The position numbers were made by a program, and so were the translations under genes. From Bdellovibrionales bacterium (GTDB lineage Bacteria; Bdellovibrionota; Bdellovibrionia; Bdellovibrionales; JAMPXM01), in the NCBI GenBank assembly GCA_005808505.1, contig SYLX01000120.1, positions 1 through 54,854 of the forward strand: 54,854 nucleotides of DNA. Reading direction: 5' to 3'. Each line of letters opens with the position of its first letter. Position 1 is the stretch's first letter. This document shows, piece after piece, positions 1-7,870 of the stretch. The notes beneath the pieces were generated by a model. The model was not told where the DNA came from. It was given only the letters and a program-made list of their open reading frames with translations, and did not search any database.

Positions 1-661
1 CGTCCAAGATCATTTGCGCGATGTACTCACTAGCTTTCGGACTGAGATGTAGACCATCTGGGAGAACCTCTTTGAGAGCAAGACGCTCTCCTTCCATCAA
101 CAGGTAACCCTGTGACTGCACGGTGCGGTAGAGCTGATCTAACCCAATGACGTAACAACTCCTCTCAGGCCTGCAGGTTGCGCGAATCGCTTCATTCAAG
201 GCGACTCGCGAGGCCTGAGCTCCCGCCAGCAACTCGGGAATATCACCCAGGATGAGAGGAATGCGAGCCGCTCGCGCTGTCTCGATTAATCGACTCAATG
301 CTCTTAGGCTCGGCTCCCGCGGCTCTCGAATGGCCGAGTCCCAGAAAAGAAAATCCAACGCAACGATGATGGATCGGTCCTTTAAAATGTCGCTATTCAG
401 GCGGGAAATCATTTCGCGCCCCGGAGCTCCGCCGCGCGCAAGGACTCGCACATCACCCGGAGTTGTGATTCTTCGTCCGAGCAACTTCCCGGGACTCAGA
501 GCATTCGTATCGCCGCTCACGCTGGCTCCGAGAATCAGCGGACGTCGGAAGACGTGGAGCTCTTCAGCGTTTTGCGTTCGGGCCGAAGCGCCGTCTATCG
601 ATGCACAAGAGTTCATGAAAAGAAGGAGAGTTATCGAGAGAGCCTTTTTGAAATCCGTCAT
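1..661 (-). CDS. SGNH/GDSL-like hydrolase lipoprotein, 3' end outside window
   Basis: The minus-strand frame is open from an ATG at 661 to the window edge (220 codons seen, no stop). The N-terminus is hydrophobic and ends in a lipobox-like MNSC (Cys19), so it is probably an envelope lipoprotein. Two SGNH-hydrolase signatures are visible: LILGASVSGD near residues 42-51, where the block I serine is expected (Ser47), and PDGLHLSPKA near the visible end, which fits the catalytic Asp-x-x-His of block V. The substrate (acyl ester, glycan acetyl group or lipid) cannot be told. It is divergent from the small lipoprotein at 930; the shared promoter region is 662-929. Fold call fairly safe; activity inferred. 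Confidence 0.7.
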   Translation of the reverse strand, partial: MTDFKKALSITLLLFMNSCASIDGASARTQNAEELHVFRRPLILGASVSGDTNALSPGKLLGRRITTPGDVRVLARGGAPGREMISRLNSDILKDRSIIVALDFLFWDSAIREPREPSLRALSRLIETARAARIPLILGDIPELLAGAQASRVALNEAIRATCRPERSCYVIGLDQLYRTVQSQGYLLMEGERLALKEVLPDGLHLSPKASEYIAQMILD

Positions 662-929
662 GCACGCTTTATAACAGATGAGTCTAGATCGACCCGGCAA
701 ATATCCTCCAGACGTTCCTCAATTCAGGAAATCACGAATTATCGAGTAAGAAAAAGTGAACGCCGTGGATTTTTGCAACGAGTGCATTCAAACCGTGACT
801 GGGAGTAGACGAGATTGTGAAGAATGCACGTGCGCGTGGCAGGTAAGGTGGTCGAAGTGATGGCCAAAGCGATGTCCATTCACTACGTCGTGTTAATGGG
901 TCTTTGAAGCAAATAGGAGTGAAGAAGAG

Positions 930-1196
930 ATGAAGACAAACAAGAAGTCTATGGTTCTGGCTGCCGCACTCACACTGTCGCTTACGACTCTTGCCACAGG
1001 CTGCACCGGCGGCTCTGACGAAACTGCGACGGCTGGATCCGAAAGCGCTGTTACGGCACCCGCAGAGACTGTAAACACAGCGCCTGCGGCTACTCCGACA
1101 ATGGGCGGAAGCAACATGGATAGTGGCTCGACAGAAGGCACTACGAGCGGCTCGACGGCTCCTAGTACATCTGGATCATCCGGCACAGGCATGTAA
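930..1196 (+). CDS. small Ser/Thr/Gly-rich lipoprotein
   Basis: Product of 88 residues. A signal peptide ends in the lipobox LATGC (Cys25), followed by about 60 residues of low-complexity Ala/Thr/Ser/Gly with no recognisable domain. A GAAGAAGAG purine stretch lies just before the ATG. A strong hairpin plus T-run follows at 1233-1265, so it is probably monocistronic. The function is unknown; the composition suggests a flexible surface-exposed tail. Confidence 0.7.
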   Translation: MKTNKKSMVLAAALTLSLTTLATGCTGGSDETATAGSESAVTAPAETVNTAPAATPTMGGSNMDSGSTEGTTSGSTAPSTSGSSGTGM

Positions 1197-1232
1197 TCGA
1201 ATCTCTCCGATTCCTTTCGAGTCAGTGGTTCC

Positions 1233-1265
1233 AAGTGCACTTCTTAAGGAGGTGCACTTTTTTTT
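1233..1265 (+). terminator. intrinsic terminator after the small lipoprotein
   Basis: AAGTGCAC (1233-1240) pairs with GTGCACTT (1252-1259) across an 11-nt loop and is followed by a run of T to 1265. It lies 36 bp past the stop codon at 1196. Confidence 0.75.
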
Positions 1266-1279
1266 GCCATCAATCCTTG

Positions 1280-1310
1280 CTCTGGCCTCTCTCTGGCCTC
1301 TCTCTGGCCC
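1280..1310. repeat. short tandem repeat, 11-bp unit
   Basis: Almost three copies of CTCTGGCCTCT lie between the terminator at 1233 and the protease gene. No function is evident. Confidence 0.5.
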
Positions 1311-1400
1311 GAATGTCGAAACTTTCGACGAACCTAGAGTTTCTCTCTAGTGGCGCTTGATAGCTGGTTGCAATCTGGAAAGCAGATTATTTTGGGAGGC

Positions 1401-2252
1401 ATGAAACTCTCACGCTCTTTACCATTAGCTCTCGCTTTTTCTTCCGCGCTCCTCATCTCTGTTTCGTCATTGCCTGCGATGGGTCTCATCAATGGCGAGA
1501 CAGTTGGCCAGGCCATAAGTCAATCGGGAAATCCCGCATCCCGCGCGGAAGACGAATTTCTCCGCAAACACGTTGTCGCCGTGGTGGATTTGAAACTGGG
1601 TCGCTCCATGTGCACGGGCATCCTGATTCGCCCAAGCGTCGTTTTAACGGCCGCTCATTGCGTTACCAGCTCGTACACGGATCTCGCTATTTTATTCTCG
1701 CTGGATTTATCCCCGAGCGGGACGCCGCTTGATTCCTCAAAACTCACCCGAGTTTCATTCGGAGTTGTTCCTGATCCGTGGATTGAGTTTAAACAAGGAA
1801 AACCGACTTCCAATGGACGAGGTGATCTTGCTCTTCTTCGCCTTGCGACTCCGGCACCAGCTTCACATGAGCCATTTGCAATCTTTGAGACCACGCAGAT
1901 GGTCTCTCAAGCTTTGCCTAAGGGGACTCCCGTTCTCTTCGCGGGCTTCGGATTCGTAAATCAGGCGGAGAAGCTTCACCCCGAGTCGCTTCAGAAAATC
2001 ACTCTGCCTCTGAGTAAAGATCGCTACAACGAGACCGAAGCAAAGTTTGATCAGCCTTTCTCCGGCGTGTGCAGTGGCGATTCAGGCGGTCCTTCATTTA
2101 TTCGAGTGGATAATTCTACCGACTGGCAGCTTTACGGAATCAATAGCTACGGGAGCGCTCAGTGCGTCGGGAAGTTTGGTTACATTGCCGTGACCCGCGT
2201 TGCGAGTCACGCAAACTGGCTAGAGGAAATGATCGCAAAACTTGAAGAGTGA
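1401..2252 (+). CDS. secreted trypsin-like serine protease (S1 family)
   Basis: I chose the ATG at 1401, behind GGGAGG, rather than an upstream in-frame GTG at 1350, because it opens directly into a signal peptide (residues 1 to about 27). The 283-residue product carries the full S1 triad: LTAAHC (His86), GRGDLALLRL (Asp142) and CSGDSGGPSF (Ser228). The segment from residue 31 (NGE) could be the mature N-terminus, although the classical IVGG is absent. Cys71/Cys87 probably form the usual disulfide next to His. It is expected to act in the periplasm or outside the cell; its target is unknown. Confidence 0.9.
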   Translation: MKLSRSLPLALAFSSALLISVSSLPAMGLINGETVGQAISQSGNPASRAEDEFLRKHVVAVVDLKLGRSMCTGILIRPSVVLTAAHCVTSSYTDLAILFSLDLSPSGTPLDSSKLTRVSFGVVPDPWIEFKQGKPTSNGRGDLALLRLATPAPASHEPFAIFETTQMVSQALPKGTPVLFAGFGFVNQAEKLHPESLQKITLPLSKDRYNETEAKFDQPFSGVCSGDSGGPSFIRVDNSTDWQLYGINSYGSAQCVGKFGYIAVTRVASHANWLEEMIAKLEE

Positions 2253-2358
2253 TGAAGCAGAACTTTATGCGTTAGAGATTCCCAGACGCTCGGCTCCCGG
2301 CTAGCCTAACGAAGTGACTAGGGAACGCTTGAGGATCTTACGCTAGGAGTTTGCATCA

Positions 2359-3603
2359 ATGGATAACGTCAGTCATTCGGTTGCGGGTCTAATCGCCGGC
2401 GAGATTATTCACCGAAGTCTTCCCGAAGAAAAATCCGCTGAAGCCCAGAAAACCCGCCGCAGGCTTTTTCTCTTCTGCTGTTGGTTTGCGAGCAACTTCC
2501 CTGATTTAGATCTCATTCTGACTCCGCTACTCCCTTCACCGCTTGGTTATCTTCTTCATCATCGTGGCCATACGCACACGATCGTTTACGCGCTCCCGCA
2601 GGCCCTTCTTCTAATGGCTGGCGTTTGGCTTCTTTGGCCGAAGGCGAGAAGACTCTTAAAAGAAAGTGCCGTCGTCCGAAAGGGTTTTGGGCTTTCGATT
2701 GCGTCGGGCTTTGCGCTTCACCTGTTGATGGATTATTTGAACTCCTACGGCATCCATCCGTTTCATCCCTTCGATAACCGATGGCTCTTTGGTGACATGG
2801 TCTTTATCGTTGAGCCGTTTTTTTGGATCGCCTTCGGAATCCCGATGGCTTTTACTTTTGCTTCTTCACTTTGGCGTTGGTTTTTCGCGGGCCTTTTGTT
2901 CGTTCTCCCGATCTTTGGACTTTATGCGGGCCTTCTTCCGTGGTTTTCGTTTTTAATTTTGCTCTTGATAGCGGGAATTCTGATCGCCGTCTCAACGAAG
3001 TCTCAGCCGAATTCGACGGCTCCTTTCGTCCTCGCCGCGATGCTGGGCTTGTGCTTTGTCGGAGTGCAAAGCTTTGCTTCAGGCTTTGCAAAGCGCACAA
3101 TCATCGAGCAGCTGGGCCGGCTTGAACCGAAGGCCTCATTTGTGGACGCGTCGGCGTCCTCTTATCCGACCAATCCATTTTGCTGGTCCTTTACGAGCTT
3201 TGAGGCGAACGAAGAGGGAAATTTCTATCGGTTGAAGCGGGGCTACTTGAGTTTAGCGCCGACCCTCCTGACAGTGGACCGATGTCCGAAGAACCTTTCG
3301 GCCGACGATCATTCGACCTTATCGAAAGACTCCAACGATCAAATTTTTTATCAGGGTGAAGAACGAGGAGACCTCGCCTACTTCCGAAAAATGGCTCAGG
3401 AAAACTGCCACATCGGCGCTTGGCTGAGATTTGCGCGCATGCCCCTCGTCAAAGAAGACGAGGCGCTTGATCTGCGATTTGCTCGTGGTCCTCGCGGGAA
3501 CTTCACGACCCTCAAATTAAAGGAGTTTCGCGACCTGGCATGCGCAACGAACGTTCCGCCTTGGACGCCTCCTCGGGCGGATTTGATCGGCGGGACCAAG
3601 TAG
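2359..3603 (+). CDS. YdjM/DUF457-type membrane-bound metal-dependent hydrolase family protein
   Basis: Product of 414 residues, beginning MDNVSHSVAG. The N-terminal half has the pattern of the YdjM family (PF04307): SHSVAG and LLHHRGHTHT with conserved His residues, among about six hydrophobic segments over residues 35-235. The C-terminal ~170 residues are soluble and unlike the family core. The family is called metal-dependent hydrolase by homology only; no substrate is known. Its TAG stop runs straight into GAACTGGCC, the left end of a degenerate copy of the 137-bp repeat. Confidence 0.75.
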   Translation: MDNVSHSVAGLIAGEIIHRSLPEEKSAEAQKTRRRLFLFCCWFASNFPDLDLILTPLLPSPLGYLLHHRGHTHTIVYALPQALLLMAGVWLLWPKARRLLKESAVVRKGFGLSIASGFALHLLMDYLNSYGIHPFHPFDNRWLFGDMVFIVEPFFWIAFGIPMAFTFASSLWRWFFAGLLFVLPIFGLYAGLLPWFSFLILLLIAGILIAVSTKSQPNSTAPFVLAAMLGLCFVGVQSFASGFAKRTIIEQLGRLEPKASFVDASASSYPTNPFCWSFTSFEANEEGNFYRLKRGYLSLAPTLLTVDRCPKNLSADDHSTLSKDSNDQIFYQGEERGDLAYFRKMAQENCHIGAWLRFARMPLVKEDEALDLRFARGPRGNFTTLKLKEFRDLACATNVPPWTPPRADLIGGTK

Positions 3604-3751
3604 AACTGGCCTACCTAATTGCAGTTTTTGATTTGCCACTGCCGAGGGGAGAATCGATGACTTTCCCCGGTTTTCCGCCAGGTTCTGGGCGATTAGAGGG
3701 CCCTTCCCTAGCAAAATTGTCATTTGGATCTGCAATGAAGTGCGCCACTTC
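3603..3751. repeat. degenerate copy (copy 0) of the 137-bp inverted-arm repeat
   Basis: The left arm GAACTGGCCTACCTAATTGC begins at the last base of the preceding TAG stop. A decayed right arm, AAGTGCGCCACTT at 3738-3750, matches AAGTAGGCCAGTT at 10 of 13 positions. The span is 149 bp, slightly longer than the intact copies. The inside holds a GGGGA...TCCCC hairpin followed by GGTTTT that could terminate transcription. Confidence 0.5.
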
Positions 3752-3864
3752 ATTCTCAATTACGATTCAACTCTTTGCCCCCGACTCAACCCCACGCCCG
3801 TTCCGTTGACCATCACAACGCATTTCGATTAGCTCTGAGGCCTCGTTTTTTCCCGAGGATCTGA

Positions 3865-5547
3865 GTGACTATGAGTTTTCTTTCCGCCCCGAGCCGCCGT
3901 CATGGCCGACGCACTTTTCTGAAAAACTCCCTTAGCGCAACTGCCGCCGCCTACGCCGGTGTCTCACTTGGATTTTTTCAGTTCCCGAGCGTTGCGCAGG
4001 CGCGGGCCAAGCGCTCCCTCCACGCTGATCCTTCTCCAATGCGGAGCCTTTCGGGCAGCTTCTCCTCTTCGACCTTCAATGGCGATGAATATCGAAGACC
4101 CCACGACATCCTCTGGCATCTTGACACATACGTTGCCTCCAAAGGCGGATGGCCAACGGAGGTCAGTGAAACTCGCGACGTGGTGATCATTGGCGGCGGA
4201 CTTTCGGGATTGATGACCGCGCACTATCTTCGTGGTCGCGATTGGACGCTGCTCGAACAAGCGACTCAGTTCGGCGGAAATTCAAAGAGTGAAGTGTTCA
4301 ATGGCGCTCGCTTTAGCCTTGGCCCCGCTTACATCACAGTTCCGGAAGCCGGCAGCCTCGAAGAGTCGTTTCTGACAGAAATGGGACTCTCGAGCGGGGC
4401 TCGGCACGAAAAGCCGGAAGAGACGCGCATCCTCTTCGGCGGCCTAAGAAATCTCTGGGCGGGCGAAACGGATCCTCAGGCCAAAGAAAGCGCCGCAAGA
4501 ATCGAGAAGGCACTCAGAGAAGTCAATACGTCGAAGTTTCCAGATGTTCCTTGGGTGGAGGGCGCCGACCTTTCGCGCGATGAGATGCGAGACCTTGATC
4601 GTCAAAGCGCGGAAGATTGGCTTAACGCGCAAGGCACCCTTCATCCACACGTCTGGGAGTATTTTCAGCTTTACGCATGGTCCGCATTTGGCGGCTCGCT
4701 TGAGGAACTCTCCGCCGCGCAGTTCTTGAACTTTGCCGCTCCCGAAGTCGATGGTGTGCTGGCCTTCCCCGGCGGAAACGGCGCGATCGCGCAAGCGTTG
4801 TACGACACGATCGAATCGACGTCGCCGGGACGTCTGCGCGCGAACACTTTGGTGCTCGACGTGCGCGAGAAAAATGGACGAGTCGAAACCCTCATCGAAT
4901 CGCCGGACGGAAACCTTCAATTAATCAGCTCCGCAAGCGCCATCGTTGCCGCCCCGAAGTACGTCGCTCGTCACCTTCTACGAAACGTTCTGGATGCCGA
5001 TCGCGCGCGACTCTGGGATTCGCTGAACTACCGTGCTTACATGGTTGCAAACGTTCTCCTTTCCTCCGACGTGGCCTCACCCGCATTCGATATTTTTTGT
5101 TTACGCGGCCAAGTCCCCGATGCGCCCTCGTTTGGACGTCGCAGCGACCGCAATTGCACGGATCTCGTCTTTGCGGACTGGGCGCAAGAGGATAACAGTT
5201 CTACGTCGATCCTAACTCTCTACCGACCCTACCCGCTTGATGGCGCGCGGAACTTTTTGATGGCGCCGCAGCTTCATGACCGCATGAAAACAGAGTTCGC
5301 AACTGAGTTAAAATCGTGGCTTCCGCAGCTTGGGATTCCGGAGAGTGCGATCGGCGAGATGAGGCTGACGCTTTGGGGGCACTCCTGCCCGCTTGCGAAG
5401 AAGGGCCTTTTCGCTGACGGAAGCCTCGAGCAGATCGGAGCTCCGCTTGGATCCCGAATCTTCTTTGCAAACCAAGACGATGCGATGAACCCTTCGTTCG
5501 AGAGTTGCTTGGCGAGCGCTTATCGGGTGGCTGGGGTTGTGCCCTGA
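3865..5547 (+). CDS. Tat-exported FAD-dependent oxidoreductase (amine oxidase-like)
   Basis: The 560-residue product starts at GTG 3865 (ATG 3871 is two codons on; a GAGGA site at 3855-3859 fits either). A twin-arginine signal (RRTFLKNS) is followed by an Ala-rich segment, so it is exported folded with cofactor. At about residues 107-125 the Rossmann motif VVIIGGGLSGLMTAHYL binds FAD, followed by the second FAD contact LLEQATQFGGNSKS. NPSFESCLASAYRVAG at the C-terminus fits the last FAD-binding strand. The flavin amine-oxidase/protoporphyrinogen-oxidase superfamily is clear; the substrate is not. Confidence 0.85.
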   Translation: MTMSFLSAPSRRHGRRTFLKNSLSATAAAYAGVSLGFFQFPSVAQARAKRSLHADPSPMRSLSGSFSSSTFNGDEYRRPHDILWHLDTYVASKGGWPTEVSETRDVVIIGGGLSGLMTAHYLRGRDWTLLEQATQFGGNSKSEVFNGARFSLGPAYITVPEAGSLEESFLTEMGLSSGARHEKPEETRILFGGLRNLWAGETDPQAKESAARIEKALREVNTSKFPDVPWVEGADLSRDEMRDLDRQSAEDWLNAQGTLHPHVWEYFQLYAWSAFGGSLEELSAAQFLNFAAPEVDGVLAFPGGNGAIAQALYDTIESTSPGRLRANTLVLDVREKNGRVETLIESPDGNLQLISSASAIVAAPKYVARHLLRNVLDADRARLWDSLNYRAYMVANVLLSSDVASPAFDIFCLRGQVPDAPSFGRRSDRNCTDLVFADWAQEDNSSTSILTLYRPYPLDGARNFLMAPQLHDRMKTEFATELKSWLPQLGIPESAIGEMRLTLWGHSCPLAKKGLFADGSLEQIGAPLGSRIFFANQDDAMNPSFESCLASAYRVAGVVP

Positions 5548-5556
5548 CTCCCCCCA

Positions 5557-5693
5557 AAACTGGCCTACTACAGTGGGTACGGGCGCCCTCTCACTCGTAG
5601 GCAGAACGCCTTAACTTTCCGGGATTTTGAGAAATCTCTGAGGTCGCACTTAGGGTCCAAGTCGTTTTCGTACTCACTGTAGTAGGCCAGTTT
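5557..5693. repeat. 137-bp inverted-arm repeat, copy 1
   Basis: Arms at 5557-5580 and 5670-5693 pair at 23 of 24 positions, including the otherwise variable ACTACAGTG stretch. A C-run precedes the left arm. It starts 10 bp after the oxidoreductase stop and lies 101 bp upstream of the operon at 5795. The core contains GGGATTTTGAGAAATC. Confidence 0.9.
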
Positions 5694-5794
5694 CAGCGTT
5701 TAACATTTTACGTCACCCCACCCACCAAGCTCATTAAATCCAGCTGCCGCTGGGTCCGAAAATTGAAACCTAGTTCGGGAGCCGAGGTGGATCC

Positions 5795-6892
5795 ATGATG
5801 CTCCCGATTCGTTTTGCATTAGCGCTAGCCTTAACCGTTTTAACCGCGAGCCAATCGCGCGCGGCCGAGATCCTGAATGCGGACGAAGTTCTTCCGGAAC
5901 TGCGCGGGACCGGCATCAAAGCAACAGTTACGAAACTCGTGGATCCCCGGTTTGCGGAACTCTCCTATGCCGAAGATCGCTACTACCTCGATATCTCCTT
6001 TGGAAAGCTAAATCCAAATCAGTTCAAAGATCTTCACGCACGCTACGGCGGACGAAGCCAAGTCAAATACGACGCAAAACGGGTCTACAACCTCCTCGAC
6101 TTTTTGGATCCGGCCATGCAGGCCGTCGCAAACCAAGTGTTCCTACCTAAACATTACGAGACAGACTTCTATCACGACTATGTCGAGAAATTTGACGACA
6201 GCTATGCTTTCTTCGCGATCCGTAAAAACGGGATCTCCTCTTGGACCAACTGTTGGAACACCACCTGGGAAATTTTGAAACTTCGCAATCCTAGCGAAAA
6301 ACACTTCATGCTCTATTGGCCCGGTCGCGAGACGGCAAACCAAGTGTTCAATGACGACACACGCGGTGAGATCGTTGCCGAGAAAGAGATCCAAAACGGC
6401 GACGTGCTGATGGTCGAAGCTAAACAAATAATGCTTAGCGGAGCGACCATGCTCCAACACACGGCGCTCATCATCAACTCGCAACTCGTGTTCGAAAAGA
6501 CAGACGCTTCGGAGAACGACGCTTACCGCATCTCGCTCCGCAAGGACGTGCTGAAAAAGTACGAAGAAGTTTTCAACGACGAAGAACGCGTCATCGAATA
6601 CCGCCGCTTCGGCGGGTCCGGGAAAAAACCCGTACCATCGGAACATTTCCCGAAGACAGAAGATTTCTTTGAAGGTCACAAGCAACTTCGAGCTCTTACG
6701 GCTAAGAAGCTTCCCGACCTCAAGATTCAAAATCTGAGTATCGGCTGTGAGCTTGGTTTGGGCGGCGGTTGCGATCCCCTGGCAGTCGAAGCTGTTCCAA
6801 CCAAACTCATCATTTGGTCCAAGACGGGTCGTGGAATTTTGAGTGGCGACAAAGCGGATCTTGAAAGATTTGTGCCTCTCAAAGGAAAGTAA
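5795..6892 (+). CDS. secreted protein with NlpC/P60-like features
   Basis: Product of 365 residues with a signal peptide (cleavage likely after SRA, about residue 23) and a GAGGTGG ribosome site. No family name comes to mind. However, WTNCWNTTWE (Cys153), then a GDVLMVEA strand (202-209), then LQHTALIINSQLVFEK (His222) follow the order and spacing of NlpC/P60-like cysteine peptidases: Cys at a helix start, then GD, then His in a strand. That suggests an amidase or peptidase acting on peptidoglycan or another envelope polymer. The first gene of a two-gene operon: the CyaA-like gene begins 5 bp after its stop. Enzyme call is inference. Confidence 0.6.
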   Translation: MMLPIRFALALALTVLTASQSRAAEILNADEVLPELRGTGIKATVTKLVDPRFAELSYAEDRYYLDISFGKLNPNQFKDLHARYGGRSQVKYDAKRVYNLLDFLDPAMQAVANQVFLPKHYETDFYHDYVEKFDDSYAFFAIRKNGISSWTNCWNTTWEILKLRNPSEKHFMLYWPGRETANQVFNDDTRGEIVAEKEIQNGDVLMVEAKQIMLSGATMLQHTALIINSQLVFEKTDASENDAYRISLRKDVLKKYEEVFNDEERVIEYRRFGGSGKKPVPSEHFPKTEDFFEGHKQLRALTAKKLPDLKIQNLSIGCELGLGGGCDPLAVEAVPTKLIIWSKTGRGILSGDKADLERFVPLKGK

Positions 6893-6897
6893 GAATT

Positions 6898-7794
6898 ATG
6901 CTACGGAGTTTTTGCGCGAAACTCCTTTTCAGCCTCTTTCTCCTCAGTCTCGTATTCGGCGCGGCGGACGGTGCGCTGGCGGCGGATCTTTGCGCTGATT
7001 TTCTCTCGCGCGCGCGCGTGCCTCACGCAACACCCCTAAAAGCTCTCTCCGAGGCTCGCGAAGCAAAGAACAAAGATGCTCTCTCTAAGCTCAAGCTTGC
7101 AGCTGGTCGCTACCTCATTGACGAGAGCTTTTCGCAAACAGCTAAGCACCTCGATGAGATCATTATCAGACGCTCCGTCAATGAAGCTTCCATGGCGCTT
7201 CTTGAAAAATCGACGGCGCCAAAACCTCTATTCGTGAAAACGAAGTCGATCAAGGAAGGACTCGCCGCAGGTTTTGTTCCCCGGGATCCAAAACTCTCGC
7301 AGCCCACACTTTCAAAACAGCAAGCGCGCGAATTGGAGAAGCAAATCTCCAAAGCCATCGACAATGGAAATTTAAGCGTGAAGCTTCATGACAGCGGCAT
7401 CGAGATCCTTGCGGACGAGCTTGGCCGTCCCATCGTCGCTGATGTCGACCTTTGGGGAGTTGCGAGAAAGTTGGATCCAAGATCTGCTTCGCAAACGCCG
7501 CGCTTTGATGAATCTCGCGGCTGGTTATCGGAAAAAGACAGCATTACGATCGCAGAACTTAACGACCGCTTCTTCTTTCTTGATTCGCGGCTTCTCGAGC
7601 GCGAACTCGTTCAGCACGGACCGTGGACGGCTTCGAAAGAAAACGGCGAAACGGATTACCCGCTCACGGCTTACTTGCCAAGCGGAGAAATCGTGGACAT
7701 CCGAAACGACGCTCAACTTCGTTTTCACCTAGGTGAATGGGCTTCTCGCGGTTACGTCGTTTCATCAGGTGAGACATCTTCGCTCACGCCGTAG
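6898..7794 (+). CDS. secreted protein with edema-factor/CyaA-like adenylate cyclase core
   Basis: 298 residues with a signal peptide ending near ALA28. Recalled from memory, Bacillus anthracis edema factor (EF) aligns without gaps over 44 residues with residues 92-135 here: shared RxVN, K109 (EF K346), LxV, K116 (EF K353), AGFVPRD for AGYIPFD, and LS. The metal-binding ADxDL motif follows: PIVADVDLWGVA, Asp182/Asp184 (EF D491/D493). LVQHG gives His240 (EF H577), and the distance to PSGE equals that to PEGE in EF. Differences: EF H351 is Lys114, EF N583 is Ser246, and inter-motif loops are much shorter. The family makes cAMP/cGMP, usually inside a eukaryotic host after activation by calmodulin or actin. 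Activity and target are inference; the partner gene 5 bp upstream is also secreted. Confidence 0.6.
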   Translation: MLRSFCAKLLFSLFLLSLVFGAADGALAADLCADFLSRARVPHATPLKALSEAREAKNKDALSKLKLAAGRYLIDESFSQTAKHLDEIIIRRSVNEASMALLEKSTAPKPLFVKTKSIKEGLAAGFVPRDPKLSQPTLSKQQARELEKQISKAIDNGNLSVKLHDSGIEILADELGRPIVADVDLWGVARKLDPRSASQTPRFDESRGWLSEKDSITIAELNDRFFFLDSRLLERELVQHGPWTASKENGETDYPLTAYLPSGEIVDIRNDAQLRFHLGEWASRGYVVSSGETSSLTP

Positions 7795-7870
7795 GTCCAG
7801 ATCTTCAAAAATTGTGTCAGACTTTCAACTAGCCACTGGACGTTTGTGTTTTTTTAGACAAAATCGTCGC

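Noticed and set aside
252..808. Two overlapping plus-strand ORFs (140 and 84 residues)
   Set aside because: Both lie opposite the SGNH hydrolase coding frame or its promoter and are Arg-rich with no domain; they are shadows.
4444..4920. 158-residue minus-strand ORF inside the oxidoreductase gene
   Set aside because: Complement of a strong coding frame with flavin motifs; composition reflects codon bias only.
7733..7870. N-terminal extension of the ABC exporter
   Set aside because: It overlaps the preceding gene, is Arg/Ser-rich and not protein-like; the family start is at 7871.
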